Positions 36,472-45,961 of a DNA stretch of 64,000 bases are shown piece by piece (the first letter of the stretch is position 1; each line of letters opens with the position of its first letter). Origin of the DNA: Pleurocapsa sp. PCC 7319. GTDB taxonomy: Bacteria; Cyanobacteriota; Cyanobacteriia; Cyanobacteriales; Xenococcaceae. The stretch lies in the NCBI RefSeq assembly GCF_000332195.1, contig NZ_KB235922.1, positions 620,001 through 684,000 of the forward strand, in the 5' to 3' direction. A program made the position numbers and the translations under genes. Under the pieces are notes generated by a model. It searched no databases. It saw nothing but the letters and a program-made list of their open reading frames with translations, and had not been told where the DNA came from.

Positions 36472-37920
36472 TTACAATGAGCCGAAGCCTTTTTTCTTTT
36501 TCTTTTTCTTTTTCCTTCGGCCTTGTCCGGGATAGCCATCCATACCAGGCATTCCCATGCCAGGCATTCCACCGCCCATACCAGGCATTCCCATTCCCAT
36601 GCCGGGCATTCCCATACCAGGCATTCCGCGACCCATATTCTGCATCATTGAACGCATTTTAGTAAAGTCTTTGACCAGTTTAGTTACGTCCTTTTCCTCA
36701 AAACCAGAACCTTTGGCTACCCGACGACGACGACTTGGGGACTGAGCTAATAATTCGGGATTAGTTTTTTCGTTCTTAGTCATGGAGTTAATCATGGACT
36801 CAGTACGCTTGAGCTGGGTTTCTCCCTTAGCTAAATCTGAACCACTAATTTTTCCCATCCCAGGAATTAGCTTGAGAACTCCTCCCAAAGAACCCATATT
36901 TTTGAGGAGGCGCATTTGCTTAATGAAGTCGTTGAAATCGAACTTAGCCTCCATGATTTTGGACTGCATCTTTTCGACGTCAGCCAAATCAATTTCTTCT
37001 TGAGCTTTTTCGACAAGAGTTAAGACATCACCCATATTAAGGATACGGGATGCCAAGCGGTCAGGATAAAAAGGTTCTAGGGCTTCAACTTTCTCTCCTA
37101 CCCCAACGAACTTAATTGGTTGTCCTGATACTTGTCTTACCGATAACGCCGCACCACCACGACTATCACCGTCTAGTTTGGTTAGAATTGCTCCTGTGAT
37201 GCCAATTTGTTCATGAAAGGCATAGGTTAGGTTAGCTGCCTCCTGACCTGTCATGGCATCAACCACTAGCAGAATATCATCAGGTTTGATGGTCTTCTTA
37301 ATGTGGGATAGCTCTCCCATCATGTCATCATCTATTTGAAGTCGCCCAGCAGTATCGACGATTACTGTGTCAACACCAAGCTCTTTGGCTTTAGCAATTC
37401 CTTGACGAGCAATTTCTACGGGGTCAGCATCTGTTCCCATCTCAAACACAGGAACATCAATTTGGTTCCCTAGAGTCAGCAACTGATCGATCGCCGCAGG
37501 ACGATAGACATCAGTTCCCACCATCAGGCAAGAACGCTCTTGTTTACGTAAATACAGGGCTAATTTAGCAGTAGCAGTAGTTTTACCTGTTCCCTGTAAC
37601 CCAGCCATTAAAATCACAGTGGGAGATTGCTCTGCTTGCGCTAAAGGGACATTGCTTTCCCCCATTACCTTGACTAATTCATCGTAAACAATTTTGATGA
37701 ATTGTTGTCCAGGATTGACTCCTGAGATAACGCCTTCTCCTAGTGCTTTTTCTTCGACATCGGCAATAAAGGCTTTCACGACCTGAAGATTTACATCTGC
37801 CGACAAAAGAGCTCGTCGTACTTCCTTGAGGGTATCTTGAATATTGGCTTTGGATATTTTATTCTGACCACGCAGTTTTTTCCACGCATCATCCAACTTA
37901 TCCGCTAGAGCATCAAACAT
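36472..37920 (-). CDS. ffh: Signal recognition particle protein Ffh
   Basis: Ffh is the GTPase that targets membrane proteins cotranslationally. The 482-residue protein has the N-domain (1-90), the G domain with GLQGTGKTTATAKLAL (about 108-123) and DTAGRLQIDDDMM, and a methionine-rich M domain (about 310-435). The C-terminus carries a Gly/Met repeat (PGMGMPGMG units) followed by about eight lysines and GFGSL. The tail looks like a low-complexity expansion, not a family-conserved part. It is the first gene of the ffh-rpsP-khpA cluster. Confidence 0.97.
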   Translation of the reverse strand: MFDALADKLDDAWKKLRGQNKISKANIQDTLKEVRRALLSADVNLQVVKAFIADVEEKALGEGVISGVNPGQQFIKIVYDELVKVMGESNVPLAQAEQSPTVILMAGLQGTGKTTATAKLALYLRKQERSCLMVGTDVYRPAAIDQLLTLGNQIDVPVFEMGTDADPVEIARQGIAKAKELGVDTVIVDTAGRLQIDDDMMGELSHIKKTIKPDDILLVVDAMTGQEAANLTYAFHEQIGITGAILTKLDGDSRGGAALSVRQVSGQPIKFVGVGEKVEALEPFYPDRLASRILNMGDVLTLVEKAQEEIDLADVEKMQSKIMEAKFDFNDFIKQMRLLKNMGSLGGVLKLIPGMGKISGSDLAKGETQLKRTESMINSMTKNEKTNPELLAQSPSRRRRVAKGSGFEEKDVTKLVKDFTKMRSMMQNMGRGMPGMGMPGMGMGMPGMGGGMPGMGMPGMDGYPGQGRRKKKKKKKKGFGSL

Positions 37921-38762
37921 AGAATAATTTTGCTTTTAGTTTTTTTTGTTATTGAATAATTTTAGAGGTATCAAGTGAGCTTTTTTTGGTTATTTTTCAC
38001 GGAGATACCATAAATCTATTTTTGATCAATTCTGATCTAACTTTCACCCTCAACGATAATTATCAAAGTTTTTAGTCATTAGTCTTTAATTTTTAGTTTA
38101 AATTAAGTACTAAAAACAAATTGAGTATAAGACTCTACTGTCACATGCAGTGTCTCCGTTCAGGTATAGTTCAAGACTATATTTAAACGACTAACGACTA
38201 ACAAAGGCGATTCGGTTTCCCCATTCGAGGACAAGCGCCGCATGTACTAACTACTAATTACTTCCTTTATCCACCTTTGCTGGAGAGACAGTAGCAAGTA
38301 TTAAGGTTCGATTCCCATCAGGTTTATAAATACGATACATTTTCTTGACACAACTTTTATATGCTAAAGCTTTGAGGCATTGTATATTATCTATGGTGTT
38401 ATTATTTACAATCTAATTTCTCAATTTTAGTTATTAATAGATTGCACCATTGAAGTTGAATTTCTATACCACTAAATACACCCAAAAAAATTTAACAGTA
38501 TTCAGTCTAAGTCATATTGCCGAGTTTTCTAGTTTGTTTCAATCATTAGTTACGTGAAATGACTGATGTTTAGAGTCCCATAGATATTTAACATAGTAAT
38601 AGATACTTCTCGAACATTTCCAGGGTTTGCATTGTGAGAATAGAATGCAGATCCTGGTTTTATTATTTAGACCAAATAACCGACCCAACTGTAATGCTTG
38701 GCATCGAAGTTTTGTTGCTTTGTAAGGTAAACTGAAGATGAATTATTGACTTTGAATAAATA
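37921..38762. other. 842-base gene-free region upstream of tlyA
   Basis: I see no supported gene here. It is AT-rich, with short direct repeats such as CGACTAACGACTAAC near 38187 and TACTAACTACTAATTACTT near 38240. A tRNA-like string (GGTTCGATTCCC) occurs near 38310 but has no matching acceptor or anticodon stem. Ffh and tlyA run away from it, so both promoters should lie here. Confidence 0.5.
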
Positions 38763-39566
38763 TTGGCAAAACAGCGTTTAGATAAACTCTTAGTGAGTCT
38801 TAAATTCTGCAATTCTCGTGCATTAGCACAGCGTTTAATTAGGGCAGGAAAAGTTAAGGTCAATCAAGAAATTATTGATAAACCAGGAACAGAGGTCAAG
38901 ATAACTGCTGAGATTGAGGTTAAAGAGCAACCTCCTTATGTATCTCGTGGCGGCAAGAAATTAATTAAGGCTCTTCAGACTTTTGAGATTGAGGTGCAAG
39001 ATAGAATCTGTCTGGACGGAGGGATTTCTACAGGAGGATTTACAGATTGTTTATTGCAATCAGGGGCAAAATTAGTTTACGGGGTAGATGTCGGTTACGG
39101 ACAAGTAGCCTGGAGTATTCGTACCTGCGATCGCGTTATCTTAAAAGAAAGAACTAATATTAGATATTTAACAGCTGATGAGCTGTATGGGGATGAATCA
39201 AGAGCCGATCTGGGAGTAATGGATTTATCTTTTATTTCGTTAACTAAGGTATTAGGAACTCTGTGGAAATTACTAACCTTGCCCCGAGAAGTAGTCTTAT
39301 TAGTTAAACCTCAGTTTGAAGTCGGACAAGAACATATCGGTAAAAAAGGTGTAGTGCGCGATCCTGAAGCTAGAGCGATGGCTATCTGGCAAGTGTGGCA
39401 AACAGCAAATTCATTGGGGTGGCAGTATCAAGGGCTAACTGTTTCTCCCATTACGGGGCCGGCAGGTAATGTAGAGTATTTATTGTGGTTAAAAGAAACT
39501 AATACTTCAGAATTACCTGCCTTAGATCTGACCCAAATTAAACAGATAATTACAAAAACAACTTAG
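38763..39566 (+). CDS. tlyA: TlyA-family rRNA 2'-O-methyltransferase
   Basis: TlyA methylates ribose in 16S and 23S rRNA. The 267-residue protein has an N-terminal S4 RNA-binding domain (about 3-60: QRLDKLLVSLKFCNSRALAQ) and a FtsJ-like methyltransferase domain with CLDGGISTGGFTDCLLQSGA (SAM-binding), and DLSFISLTKV. The start is the TTG at 38763, directly followed by the conserved KQRLDKLLV; no better ATG is available. The 3' end overlaps the FHA gene by four bases in opposite orientation. Confidence 0.93.
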   Translation: MAKQRLDKLLVSLKFCNSRALAQRLIRAGKVKVNQEIIDKPGTEVKITAEIEVKEQPPYVSRGGKKLIKALQTFEIEVQDRICLDGGISTGGFTDCLLQSGAKLVYGVDVGYGQVAWSIRTCDRVILKERTNIRYLTADELYGDESRADLGVMDLSFISLTKVLGTLWKLLTLPREVVLLVKPQFEVGQEHIGKKGVVRDPEARAMAIWQVWQTANSLGWQYQGLTVSPITGPAGNVEYLLWLKETNTSELPALDLTQIKQIITKTT

Positions 39567-40108
39567 CTGATGAGAGTGTCTTTGGCACCTTTGGGTTGCC
39601 GCTTGGTCCTGGATTGCTCACCAGAGGATTGGGATTGTTCTTGATCTGATAAAGATTCGATTTTAATGAGAATTTTGGGGCCAGAACTAGCTAAGCGCAC
39701 TATCATCCCGTCAACTGCTTTAGTCTGCTCAATACGCTTCCCGTCAACATAAGTACCATTTGAGCCTAGGTTCACAATTTCCCAATCTTCGTCCCCTGAT
39801 TTTCTAATTTCAACATGATGACGAGATACAACAGCACTATAAAGAACAACCTGATTATTGGTCGCACGACCAATCTTAATACTGGGTTCATCATTAAAAG
39901 CCCAGCTTTGAACTGCCACCGATTGAAGAGGATGTAATAGAGTTAATGTAATCACAGATTCATCATTTAAGAAGAGTTTACGGTCTAAAGTCCAGAGAAA
40001 CAGATTCTTGTGGTTGATAGACACGAAGATGTCTTGGATCTGTTGTAATGCAATTTGAGAAGCATTAGGATTAATTATATTTACAATCTCAATACTAGCC
40101 CATAGCAA
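39563..40108 (-). CDS. FHA domain protein
   Basis: A 181-residue protein with an FHA phosphothreonine-binding domain (about residues 75-150): IKIGRATNNQVVL, VVSRHHVEIRK, and IVNLGSNGTYVDG. The N-terminal half (1-70) is helical with no recognised domain. The C-terminus is Ser/Gln/Lys-rich. The only start codon at the right position is the TTG at 40108. It may read phosphorylation signals from a Ser/Thr kinase such as that at 7.6 kb, but no link is visible. Its 3' end faces tlyA. Confidence 0.88.
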   Translation of the reverse strand: MLWASIEIVNIINPNASQIALQQIQDIFVSINHKNLFLWTLDRKLFLNDESVITLTLLHPLQSVAVQSWAFNDEPSIKIGRATNNQVVLYSAVVSRHHVEIRKSGDEDWEIVNLGSNGTYVDGKRIEQTKAVDGMIVRLASSGPKILIKIESLSDQEQSQSSGEQSRTKRQPKGAKDTLIS

Positions 40109-40154
40109 CGATTGTGTCTGTTATTTTCTGATCCTAATCAACAGAAAATAAGTG

Positions 40155-40478
40155 CTAACGCCAATTTCTATTTTCTAAATCTCTTACTTGACGTTCTAAG
40201 CGATCGATACGTCCTCGTAACTCATCCATTTCAGCTTGGCGAGGCACTCCCAAATCTTGTAACATATTCTTCATTTGTCGTTCTGCTTGTTTTTGAACGC
40301 TTCCTGATTCAGTGTTTAGCTGGGACATCAGATCATCAACAAATGATTTTGCTTGTTCAGGATTAATCTTGCCGTCCCTAACCCACTCATCACTAACTTC
40401 TTTGATTTTTTCCGCCACCAGAGAAGTCGTACCGATACCTACCATTAGTAACTGCTTAAGCCAATCATTCTTATCCAT
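40155..40478 (-). CDS. Phasin-like/coiled-coil protein
   Basis: A 107-residue protein from the ATG at 40478. It has an N-terminal hydrophobic helix (DWLKQLLMVGIGTTSLVAEKI) and a C-terminal coiled coil (DELRGRIDRLERQVRDLENR). This pattern matches the cyanobacterial phasin-family proteins (polyhydroxyalkanoate granule-associated), which are helical and coat granules. A granule role is inferred from family only. It lies 46 bases upstream of the FHA gene on the same strand. Confidence 0.75.
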   Translation of the reverse strand: MDKNDWLKQLLMVGIGTTSLVAEKIKEVSDEWVRDGKINPEQAKSFVDDLMSQLNTESGSVQKQAERQMKNMLQDLGVPRQAEMDELRGRIDRLERQVRDLENRNWR

Positions 40479-40564
40479 TTCTAGTTTCCTCAAATTATAT
40501 TTACTATGTTATTAAATCGTAGAATAGCTCAACATAAATATTATTGATCTCTTTGTTAAATTAT

Positions 40565-40885
40565 ATGGTTATTGAATGGCTCAAATTTACCGTAGATTCT
40601 CAATCACGAGAACAGTTTATCCAACAAGATGAAGCAATTTGGACGACTTCTCTGTCGACTTATCCTGGTTTTTTGGGTAAAGAGGTTTGGATTGAACCCA
40701 GTGCTCCAGAGCAAATAATTTTGACGATCCGCTGGCAAACTCGTGAACAGTGGAAATCTATCCCCATAAAAGACTTGACTACTATTGAACAAAAATTTGC
40801 GACAGTTATGAGCAAAATGAACATCAATTATACAATGACTGAAAGCAAAGAATTTCAAATCCGCAAGTTTCCCTCTAACCAGTAA
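40565..40885 (+). CDS. TIGR03792-family cyanobacterial small protein (ABM-like fold)
   Basis: A 106-residue protein from the ATG at 40565 (upstream frame opens at 40544 without a start match). Its conserved blocks are VIEWLKFTVDSQSREQFIQQ, GFLGKEVWI, and TIRWQTREQWKSIP. The pattern matches the uncharacterised cyanobacterial TIGR03792 family, related to antibiotic-biosynthesis-monooxygenase dimers. Its last two codons (CAG TAA) begin the long heptamer array that follows. Function is unknown. Confidence 0.8.
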   Translation: MVIEWLKFTVDSQSREQFIQQDEAIWTTSLSTYPGFLGKEVWIEPSAPEQIILTIRWQTREQWKSIPIKDLTTIEQKFATVMSKMNINYTMTESKEFQIRKFPSNQ

Positions 40886-41012
40886 TCAGTAACCAGTAAT
40901 CAGTAATCAGTAATCAGTAATCAGTAATCAGTAATCAGTAATCAGTAATCAGTAATCAGTAATCAGTAATCAGTAATCAGTAATCAGTAATCAGTAACCA
41001 GTAACCAGTAAT
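40880..41012. repeat. CAGTAAT heptamer array, nineteen units
   Basis: Nineteen consecutive 7-base units run from 40880 to 41012. Units 2, 17 and 18 are CAGTAAC, all others CAGTAAT. The first unit supplies the CAG-TAA end of the upstream gene, and the last unit ends inside the ATG of the next gene (AT at 41011-41012). The array fills the whole gap between the two genes. Confidence 0.97.
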
Positions 41013-41376
41013 GCCCAGTTGCTCTAAATGTAAACAGCCTGTAGATTCCCAAGCAGTAAATTGCCCTCACTGTAATAATCCCCTTAAAGCTTTTGGTCAT
41101 CCCGGTATAACTTTATATCAATCAGAAGATAACACTTGGTTATGCGATCGCTGTATTTATCATCAAGATGATACTTGCAATTTTCCGCAGCGTCCCTATG
41201 CTCAAAGCTGTACTCTATTTCACGATCTTTCGATCCCATTGATTCCAGAAATAGCTACTCCCTCTAGTCGACAGGGTTGGACAGGAATTAAAAATTGGTT
41301 TTATCGATATCGTGGTTTAGTTGCGATCGCCTTGTTGATTTTATTTAGTGTCTTTCTAGTTCTCAGTTCTCGATAG
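41011..41376 (+). CDS. Zinc-ribbon membrane protein
   Basis: A 121-residue protein with two cysteine clusters: C4-x2-C7 with C18-x2-C21, and C45-x2-C48 with C56 and C67, suggesting two zinc sites. A C-terminal membrane helix spans about 99-119. The part between the sites has the motif HPGITLYQSEDNTWLCDRC. Its 5' leader is made entirely of CAGTAAT heptamers, so there is no ordinary Shine-Dalgarno sequence. The function is unknown; a sensor or scaffold at a membrane is possible. Confidence 0.65.
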   Translation: MPSCSKCKQPVDSQAVNCPHCNNPLKAFGHPGITLYQSEDNTWLCDRCIYHQDDTCNFPQRPYAQSCTLFHDLSIPLIPEIATPSSRQGWTGIKNWFYRYRGLVAIALLILFSVFLVLSSR

Positions 41377-41413
41377 TAAACCAAGGTTATTGGTTGAATT
41401 TGTGGGAATAATC

Positions 41414-41446
41414 TAATTATTCTCTAATTATTCTCTAATTATTCTG
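41414..41446. repeat. TAATTATTCTC 11-bp tandem repeat, three units
   Basis: Three units of TAATTATTCTC (41414-41424, 41425-41435, and the last ending TCTG) span the convergent 3' ends of the zinc-ribbon gene and nblS; the third unit runs into the nblS C-terminus. A GAATAAT/ATTATTC dyad overlaps the first unit and could form a weak hairpin. Confidence 0.85.
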
Positions 41447-43453
41447 GCTATCAGTAATGCCAATTGTTTGATTTGGTTCTTCAACTTTTGCTTGATAAAT
41501 TGGTAACTCAAACCAAAAAGTAGTTCCCACACCAACTTCACTGTCGATATAAACTCTACTATTGTGTTTCTCAATAATATTTCTCACGATAGAAAGACCT
41601 AAACCAGTACCCTCAAGAGTATGAACCCGATTTTCCACCCTAAAAAAGCGCTCAAAGATAGCTTCTTTATCCTCGGATGAGATCCCAATTCCTGTATCAA
41701 TTATTTCTACTCTCACAGCAGGCTGACCTATTGTATTAGATTCTGCCTGGGTTTCATAGGCTCGAACCGTAACTTTACCTCCTGAATTGGTAAATTTAAG
41801 ACTATTACCAACAAGATTAGTTAATACTTGTAATAACAAATCATAATTACCGATGACAGAAGGTAATTTGGGCTGTAATTCCTGGTTTAATTCAATTCCT
41901 TTGTCTTTAGCGTTTAGCTGACAAGTTCTTAGAGTTTGCTCAATTGGTTGATTTAAATCAACTTCGCTCAGATTATACGTACGAGAAGACTCTAAACGAG
42001 ATAAATCCAAAACATCATTGACTAAACGAGTCAAGCGATCGGTTTCGTGATTGGCAGTATCCAAAAACTCCCGTCGCTGAACTTCAGTTAAGTCTTCACC
42101 ATACTCCGATAGAGTTTCAATGAAAGATTTAATATTAAATAAAGGTGTTCGTAATTCATGGGATACATTGCTAATAAATTGGCTTTTGGCCTCATTAAGC
42201 TCAACCTCACGAGTAATATCTTGAACAGTCATTGCAATCCCCTTAATATTCTCGTTACCGCCATCTACAACTCGGCTGAGTAACACCCGGATAGTTCTCG
42301 ATACTGGTTGATGGAGAGTAATACGGAATTCATCTTTAGAAGGAAGATGATGTTTCTCAACGTCTAATAAGGGAAATGATTGAGACTCTTCTTCATTAGC
42401 TGTTTCTGTTCCTTCTAGCTCGACTTTACTATCAATCATCTGATAGAGAGGTTTGGTCAATTTAACCGTTAACTCCGCAGGAAGGCGGTGTAGAACGTTG
42501 TCTCCAATGGTATCTTCTCCCCAACCAAAGATATTTTTAGCCGTAGGATTAACCAAAATAATCTGCATTTCAGGATCGATTAGCACGGCTCCATCAGCAA
42601 TAGTAGAAACTAGAGTTTCGAGCTTGGCTTTTTCGGAGGTTAATTCTTCGATATTTTGTTTTTCATATTTTTCTAGTTTTTCTGCCATCAGATTAAAACT
42701 AGCAATCAACTCACCTAATTCTCCCCTCAATGGCAGGTCAATGCGTTGCTGAAAATTTTTCGCAGCGATGTTTCTGACACCTACCAAGAGTTCTTTAATT
42801 GGTCTGGTAATCATTAGGGCATTAAACACGTTACCTAAGATCACCATTGCCCAAATAGTTATAAATACTGCAATGGTTACATCCCTGGTTAGATTAGATG
42901 AGGCGACAATAGTTGGGTTGGGATTTATTCCCACTGCCAACACCCCTAAGTACTCTCCATTATGTCTTAAAGGCACAAAAACATCTGTTACCTGTCCGTT
43001 GAGAGTTTGGTGTTGTCTAACAAAGGGTAAATCACTGTTTTGAGCGTAATCGTCAGGTAATTTGATGCGACGTTTAATTGTGAGAGAATTTTGTATTTCG
43101 GCATGGGAATAGGGGATACCAAAAAATATGCTGCCCGAGCGATCAGCATAAATCAGATAGCGAATACTAGAGGTACTACGGTAAAAACGATTGGAAAAAT
43201 TAGCTAAGGCTGTTAAGTCATCTTCAGCAACTAAAGGAGCAGCGTTGGAAGCAATTAAGATGCTCAAATCACTACCAAAACGAGTGTCTTTAATATTGGA
43301 CTCTAGTTGAATAGTATTTACTGCCCAAAAAGTCAGACTACTCATAATTAAGGAAACCACTAGGGTTGCCGCAGCCATTAATTTTGTCTGAAGGGTAAAC
43401 TCTGACCACCAGAGGGCAATAATTTCTTTGATTTTGGTAATGAAGGTCAGCAA
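41435..43453 (-). CDS. nblS: NblS/Hik33-type sensor histidine kinase
   Basis: NblS (Hik33, DspA) is the conserved cyanobacterial kinase for high light, nutrient and cold responses and controls nblA. The 672-residue protein has two membrane helices (about 25-48 and 190-213) flanking an external domain, a HAMP region (about 214-268), a PAS domain (about 278-400), and a HisKA with QFISNVSHELRTPLFN (His432). The ATPase domain has NSLKFTN, DTGIGIS and GTGLGLSIV. The start is a TTG at 43453; the frame is closed by TAA at 43478-43480. It lies 107 bases from purD, a pairing seen in other cyanobacteria. Confidence 0.93.
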   Translation of the reverse strand: MLTFITKIKEIIALWWSEFTLQTKLMAAATLVVSLIMSSLTFWAVNTIQLESNIKDTRFGSDLSILIASNAAPLVAEDDLTALANFSNRFYRSTSSIRYLIYADRSGSIFFGIPYSHAEIQNSLTIKRRIKLPDDYAQNSDLPFVRQHQTLNGQVTDVFVPLRHNGEYLGVLAVGINPNPTIVASSNLTRDVTIAVFITIWAMVILGNVFNALMITRPIKELLVGVRNIAAKNFQQRIDLPLRGELGELIASFNLMAEKLEKYEKQNIEELTSEKAKLETLVSTIADGAVLIDPEMQIILVNPTAKNIFGWGEDTIGDNVLHRLPAELTVKLTKPLYQMIDSKVELEGTETANEEESQSFPLLDVEKHHLPSKDEFRITLHQPVSRTIRVLLSRVVDGGNENIKGIAMTVQDITREVELNEAKSQFISNVSHELRTPLFNIKSFIETLSEYGEDLTEVQRREFLDTANHETDRLTRLVNDVLDLSRLESSRTYNLSEVDLNQPIEQTLRTCQLNAKDKGIELNQELQPKLPSVIGNYDLLLQVLTNLVGNSLKFTNSGGKVTVRAYETQAESNTIGQPAVRVEIIDTGIGISSEDKEAIFERFFRVENRVHTLEGTGLGLSIVRNIIEKHNSRVYIDSEVGVGTTFWFELPIYQAKVEEPNQTIGITDSQNN

Positions 43454-43560
43454 TGTAATCGACTTTGATAATAAATGTTAAGTTGATTGAATTATAGTGT
43501 ATCAACTACAATCTTAAATTTGGTGCAAATCTGCGGATTCTTTGCTAAATATGTTTATTT

Positions 43561-44823
43561 TTATTGGCTATAGCGATGACCAATATCACGACGATAGTAC
43601 ATTTTCTCAAATTGGATTGACTTTACTGCATCATAAACAGAGGCGATCGCCTGGTTGAAATCATCAGCAACCGCAGTAATTCCTAGTACTCTACCACCAT
43701 CAGTTATGATCTGCTCTTGGCTTAGTTTTGTTCCGGCATGAAAGACAATTGCTCCTTGGGCAATAGCTTCTTGAATACCAGCGATCGCTTTTCCTTTTTC
43801 GTAGACATCAGGATAGCCTCCAGAAGCCGCCACCACACATACTGCGCTACCGGCTTTCCATTTGATAGGGGGCAGTTGCTCTAATCTTTGTTCAACACAG
43901 GCAAGTAAAATTTCATCCAGTGGAGTATCTAGTAGAGGCAAAACCACCTGCGTTTCTGGATCTCCAAAACGACAGTTGAATTCAATCACTTTCGGTTCGC
44001 CGGTAGGGGTAATCATTAATCCGGCATATAGTACTCCGCGATAATCAATATTTTTCTGTTTCAGGGCTTCGAGTGTAGGCTGAAGTATCTCCTGTTTAAT
44101 TTTTGTCATTAGTTGGTCTGTTACCGATGGCACAGGAGAATATGCCCCCATTCCCCCAGTATTATTGCCTGTATCCCCTTCTCCTATGCGTTTATGATCT
44201 TGGGCAGGAGCTAGAGGACGAATCGTTTTACCGTCGGTCACAGCTAATACAGAGACTTCTGACCCAGTGAGAAACTCTTCAATTACTAATTTTCCTGAGT
44301 TACCATCTAGTAGCTTGGTAACAGCAGCGATCGCCTCATTGACCGTAGTAGCCACAATTACCCCTTTTCCCGCTGCTAAACCATCTGCTTTAATCACTAT
44401 GGGGGCACCAACCGTACGAATATATTCTTGTGCTGCAGTAGCATCGGTAAAAGTTGCTGATTTAGCAGTAGGGACATTCGCCTGGGTCATGATCTCTTTG
44501 GCCCAAGACTTACTAGATTCTATTTGTGCTCCCGCTTTGGTAGGACCAAACACAGCAATATTTTGTTTTCTTAAATAATCTACAATTCCCAGAGATAAAG
44601 GAACTTCTGGACCAACTACCACTAAAGCAACTTGATTTTCTGTCACTGCATTGGCAATTCCGGCAAAATCCTCTACTGCTAGAGGCAAGTTTTGACAATT
44701 TGCCATTGTTGCCGTGCCACCATTACCAGGAGCACAAAAAACGTACCCTACGTTGGGAGATTGTAATAACGTCCAGGCAAGAGCATGTTCTCTGCCTCCG
44801 CTGCCAACTACTAATACTTTCAT
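43561..44823 (-). CDS. purD: Phosphoribosylamine-glycine ligase
   Basis: PurD joins glycine to phosphoribosylamine in purine synthesis, using ATP. The 420-residue protein is an ATP-grasp enzyme with MKVLVVGSGGREHALAW at the start, VIKADGLAAGKGVIV, DHKRIGEGDTGNNTGGMGA, and EFNCRFGDPETQVVLP. I chose the ATG at 44823 over a TTG two codons upstream. It precedes nblS on the same strand. Confidence 0.97.
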   Translation of the reverse strand: MKVLVVGSGGREHALAWTLLQSPNVGYVFCAPGNGGTATMANCQNLPLAVEDFAGIANAVTENQVALVVVGPEVPLSLGIVDYLRKQNIAVFGPTKAGAQIESSKSWAKEIMTQANVPTAKSATFTDATAAQEYIRTVGAPIVIKADGLAAGKGVIVATTVNEAIAAVTKLLDGNSGKLVIEEFLTGSEVSVLAVTDGKTIRPLAPAQDHKRIGEGDTGNNTGGMGAYSPVPSVTDQLMTKIKQEILQPTLEALKQKNIDYRGVLYAGLMITPTGEPKVIEFNCRFGDPETQVVLPLLDTPLDEILLACVEQRLEQLPPIKWKAGSAVCVVAASGGYPDVYEKGKAIAGIQEAIAQGAIVFHAGTKLSQEQIITDGGRVLGITAVADDFNQAIASVYDAVKSIQFEKMYYRRDIGHRYSQ

Positions 44824-44898
44824 AGACAAGATAACTACTTTGCAAGTATGTAATTATCTCACCAAATAATCGCTTGTTGTTCATTGGCAATTGATCAT

Positions 44899-45528
44899 TT
44901 AAGCTTTGAGAGCTTGAAAAAGTCGTTCTACTTTAGTTAAATCTTTATCTCCAGGCGATCGCTCTACTCCACTAGAGAGATCAATCCCGTCAGGTTTTAA
45001 GCGAGACAAAGCCTTAGCGACATTATCTGGAGTTAATCCTCCAGCTAGCATCCAGGGTAAACTGGGTCGAAATTCTACTAGATCTTGCCAATTAATTGTT
45101 TGCCCTGTACCGCCAAGCATTTGAGGATGATATGCATCGAGCAATAAAGTATTTACATAATTTATGTAAGCTGTGGTGTCTTGTAAGGAGTCAGGGGTTT
45201 TAATCCGAAAAGCTTTGATGATTTCAATGCCATTGGGCATTTCTTGGCGTAACTGAACACAAAATTCGGGGGATTCGGCGCCATGCAATTGAACAGCTGT
45301 TAGTTTAGCAGTGCTGACCACCTCTGCTATTTCTCTTAGAGAATGATCGGCAAATACTCCCACCTTATCGATCTGGCTGGGTAAACATTCGACGATCGCT
45401 CTAATTTTGGCTGGGATAATATAGCGAGGCGATCGCTCTACACAGATAAAACCTAAACTATTTGCCCCTAATGCAGCAATCTCTAAACCCTGCTTGATTT
45501 GAGTGATGCCGCAGATTTTAACTCGCAT
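44899..45528 (-). CDS. trpF: Phosphoribosylanthranilate isomerase
   Basis: TrpF isomerises phosphoribosylanthranilate in tryptophan synthesis. The 209-residue TIM barrel begins with the catalytic-cysteine block RVKICGIT, has [23 protein letters not shown], and the phosphate-binding [12 protein letters not shown] and [16 protein letters not shown]. It lies upstream of purD on the same strand with a 75-base gap; the other trp genes are not in the window. Confidence 0.97.
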   Translation of the reverse strand: MRVKICGITQIKQGLEIAALGANSLGFICVERSPRYIIPAKIRAIVECLPSQIDKVGVFADHSLREIAEVVSTAKLTAVQLHGAESPEFCVQLRQEMPNGIEIIKAFRIKTPDSLQDTTAYINYVNTLLLDAYHPQMLGGTGQTINWQDLVEFRPSLPWMLAGGLTPDNVAKALSRLKPDGIDLSSGVERSPGDKDLTKVERLFQALKA

Positions 45529-45688
45529 TTGTTCTGGAACTGATTAATGTTGTGTTTTTTTAGTAAAAGTTTGAACTACTGTTAATTATTTAGAAGAAAC
45601 GATGTTTTGTACAGAGAGATTTTTATAATTCCTATAAACAAATAAGCCCAAAAATAATATTTAACGAGCAAGGGAGTCAAAAATCATA

Positions 45689-45961
45689 ATGGTATCTACT
45701 TTTGTTTTGGCAGTTCAGTACACTCCTTCAACGATAGATTGGAATCCTTCAGTCGCATTAGTAATGATTATGTCAAATTTATTTTGCATTGGTATTGGTC
45801 GCTATGCAATTCAAAATTCGGGACAAGGACCTAGTCTACCAGTACCCAAACCAGAAGTATGGGATAAATTTGGTCTTCCAGAATTATTGGCAACTACTAG
45901 TTTAGGTCATATTTTGGGCGCAGGAATTATTCTCGGTTTAGGTAATGCAGGAGTCCTATAA
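45689..45961 (+). CDS. psaK: Photosystem I subunit PsaK
   Basis: PsaK is a peripheral photosystem I subunit with two membrane helices that holds antenna chlorophyll. The 90-residue protein has NLFCIGIGRYAIQNSGQGP between the helices and LPELLATTSLGHILGAGIIL in the second helix, the family's most conserved part. It is preceded by a GGGAG Shine-Dalgarno-like run about 15 bases upstream of the ATG and a TATAAT-like sequence near 45632. The gene is followed by a 510-base repeat-rich region. Confidence 0.96.
   Translation: MVSTFVLAVQYTPSTIDWNPSVALVMIMSNLFCIGIGRYAIQNSGQGPSLPVPKPEVWDKFGLPELLATTSLGHILGAGIILGLGNAGVL

Noticed and set aside
38295-38330. tRNA-like GGTTCGATTCCC
   Set aside because: The T-arm stem does not pair and no acceptor or anticodon arm is found around it.
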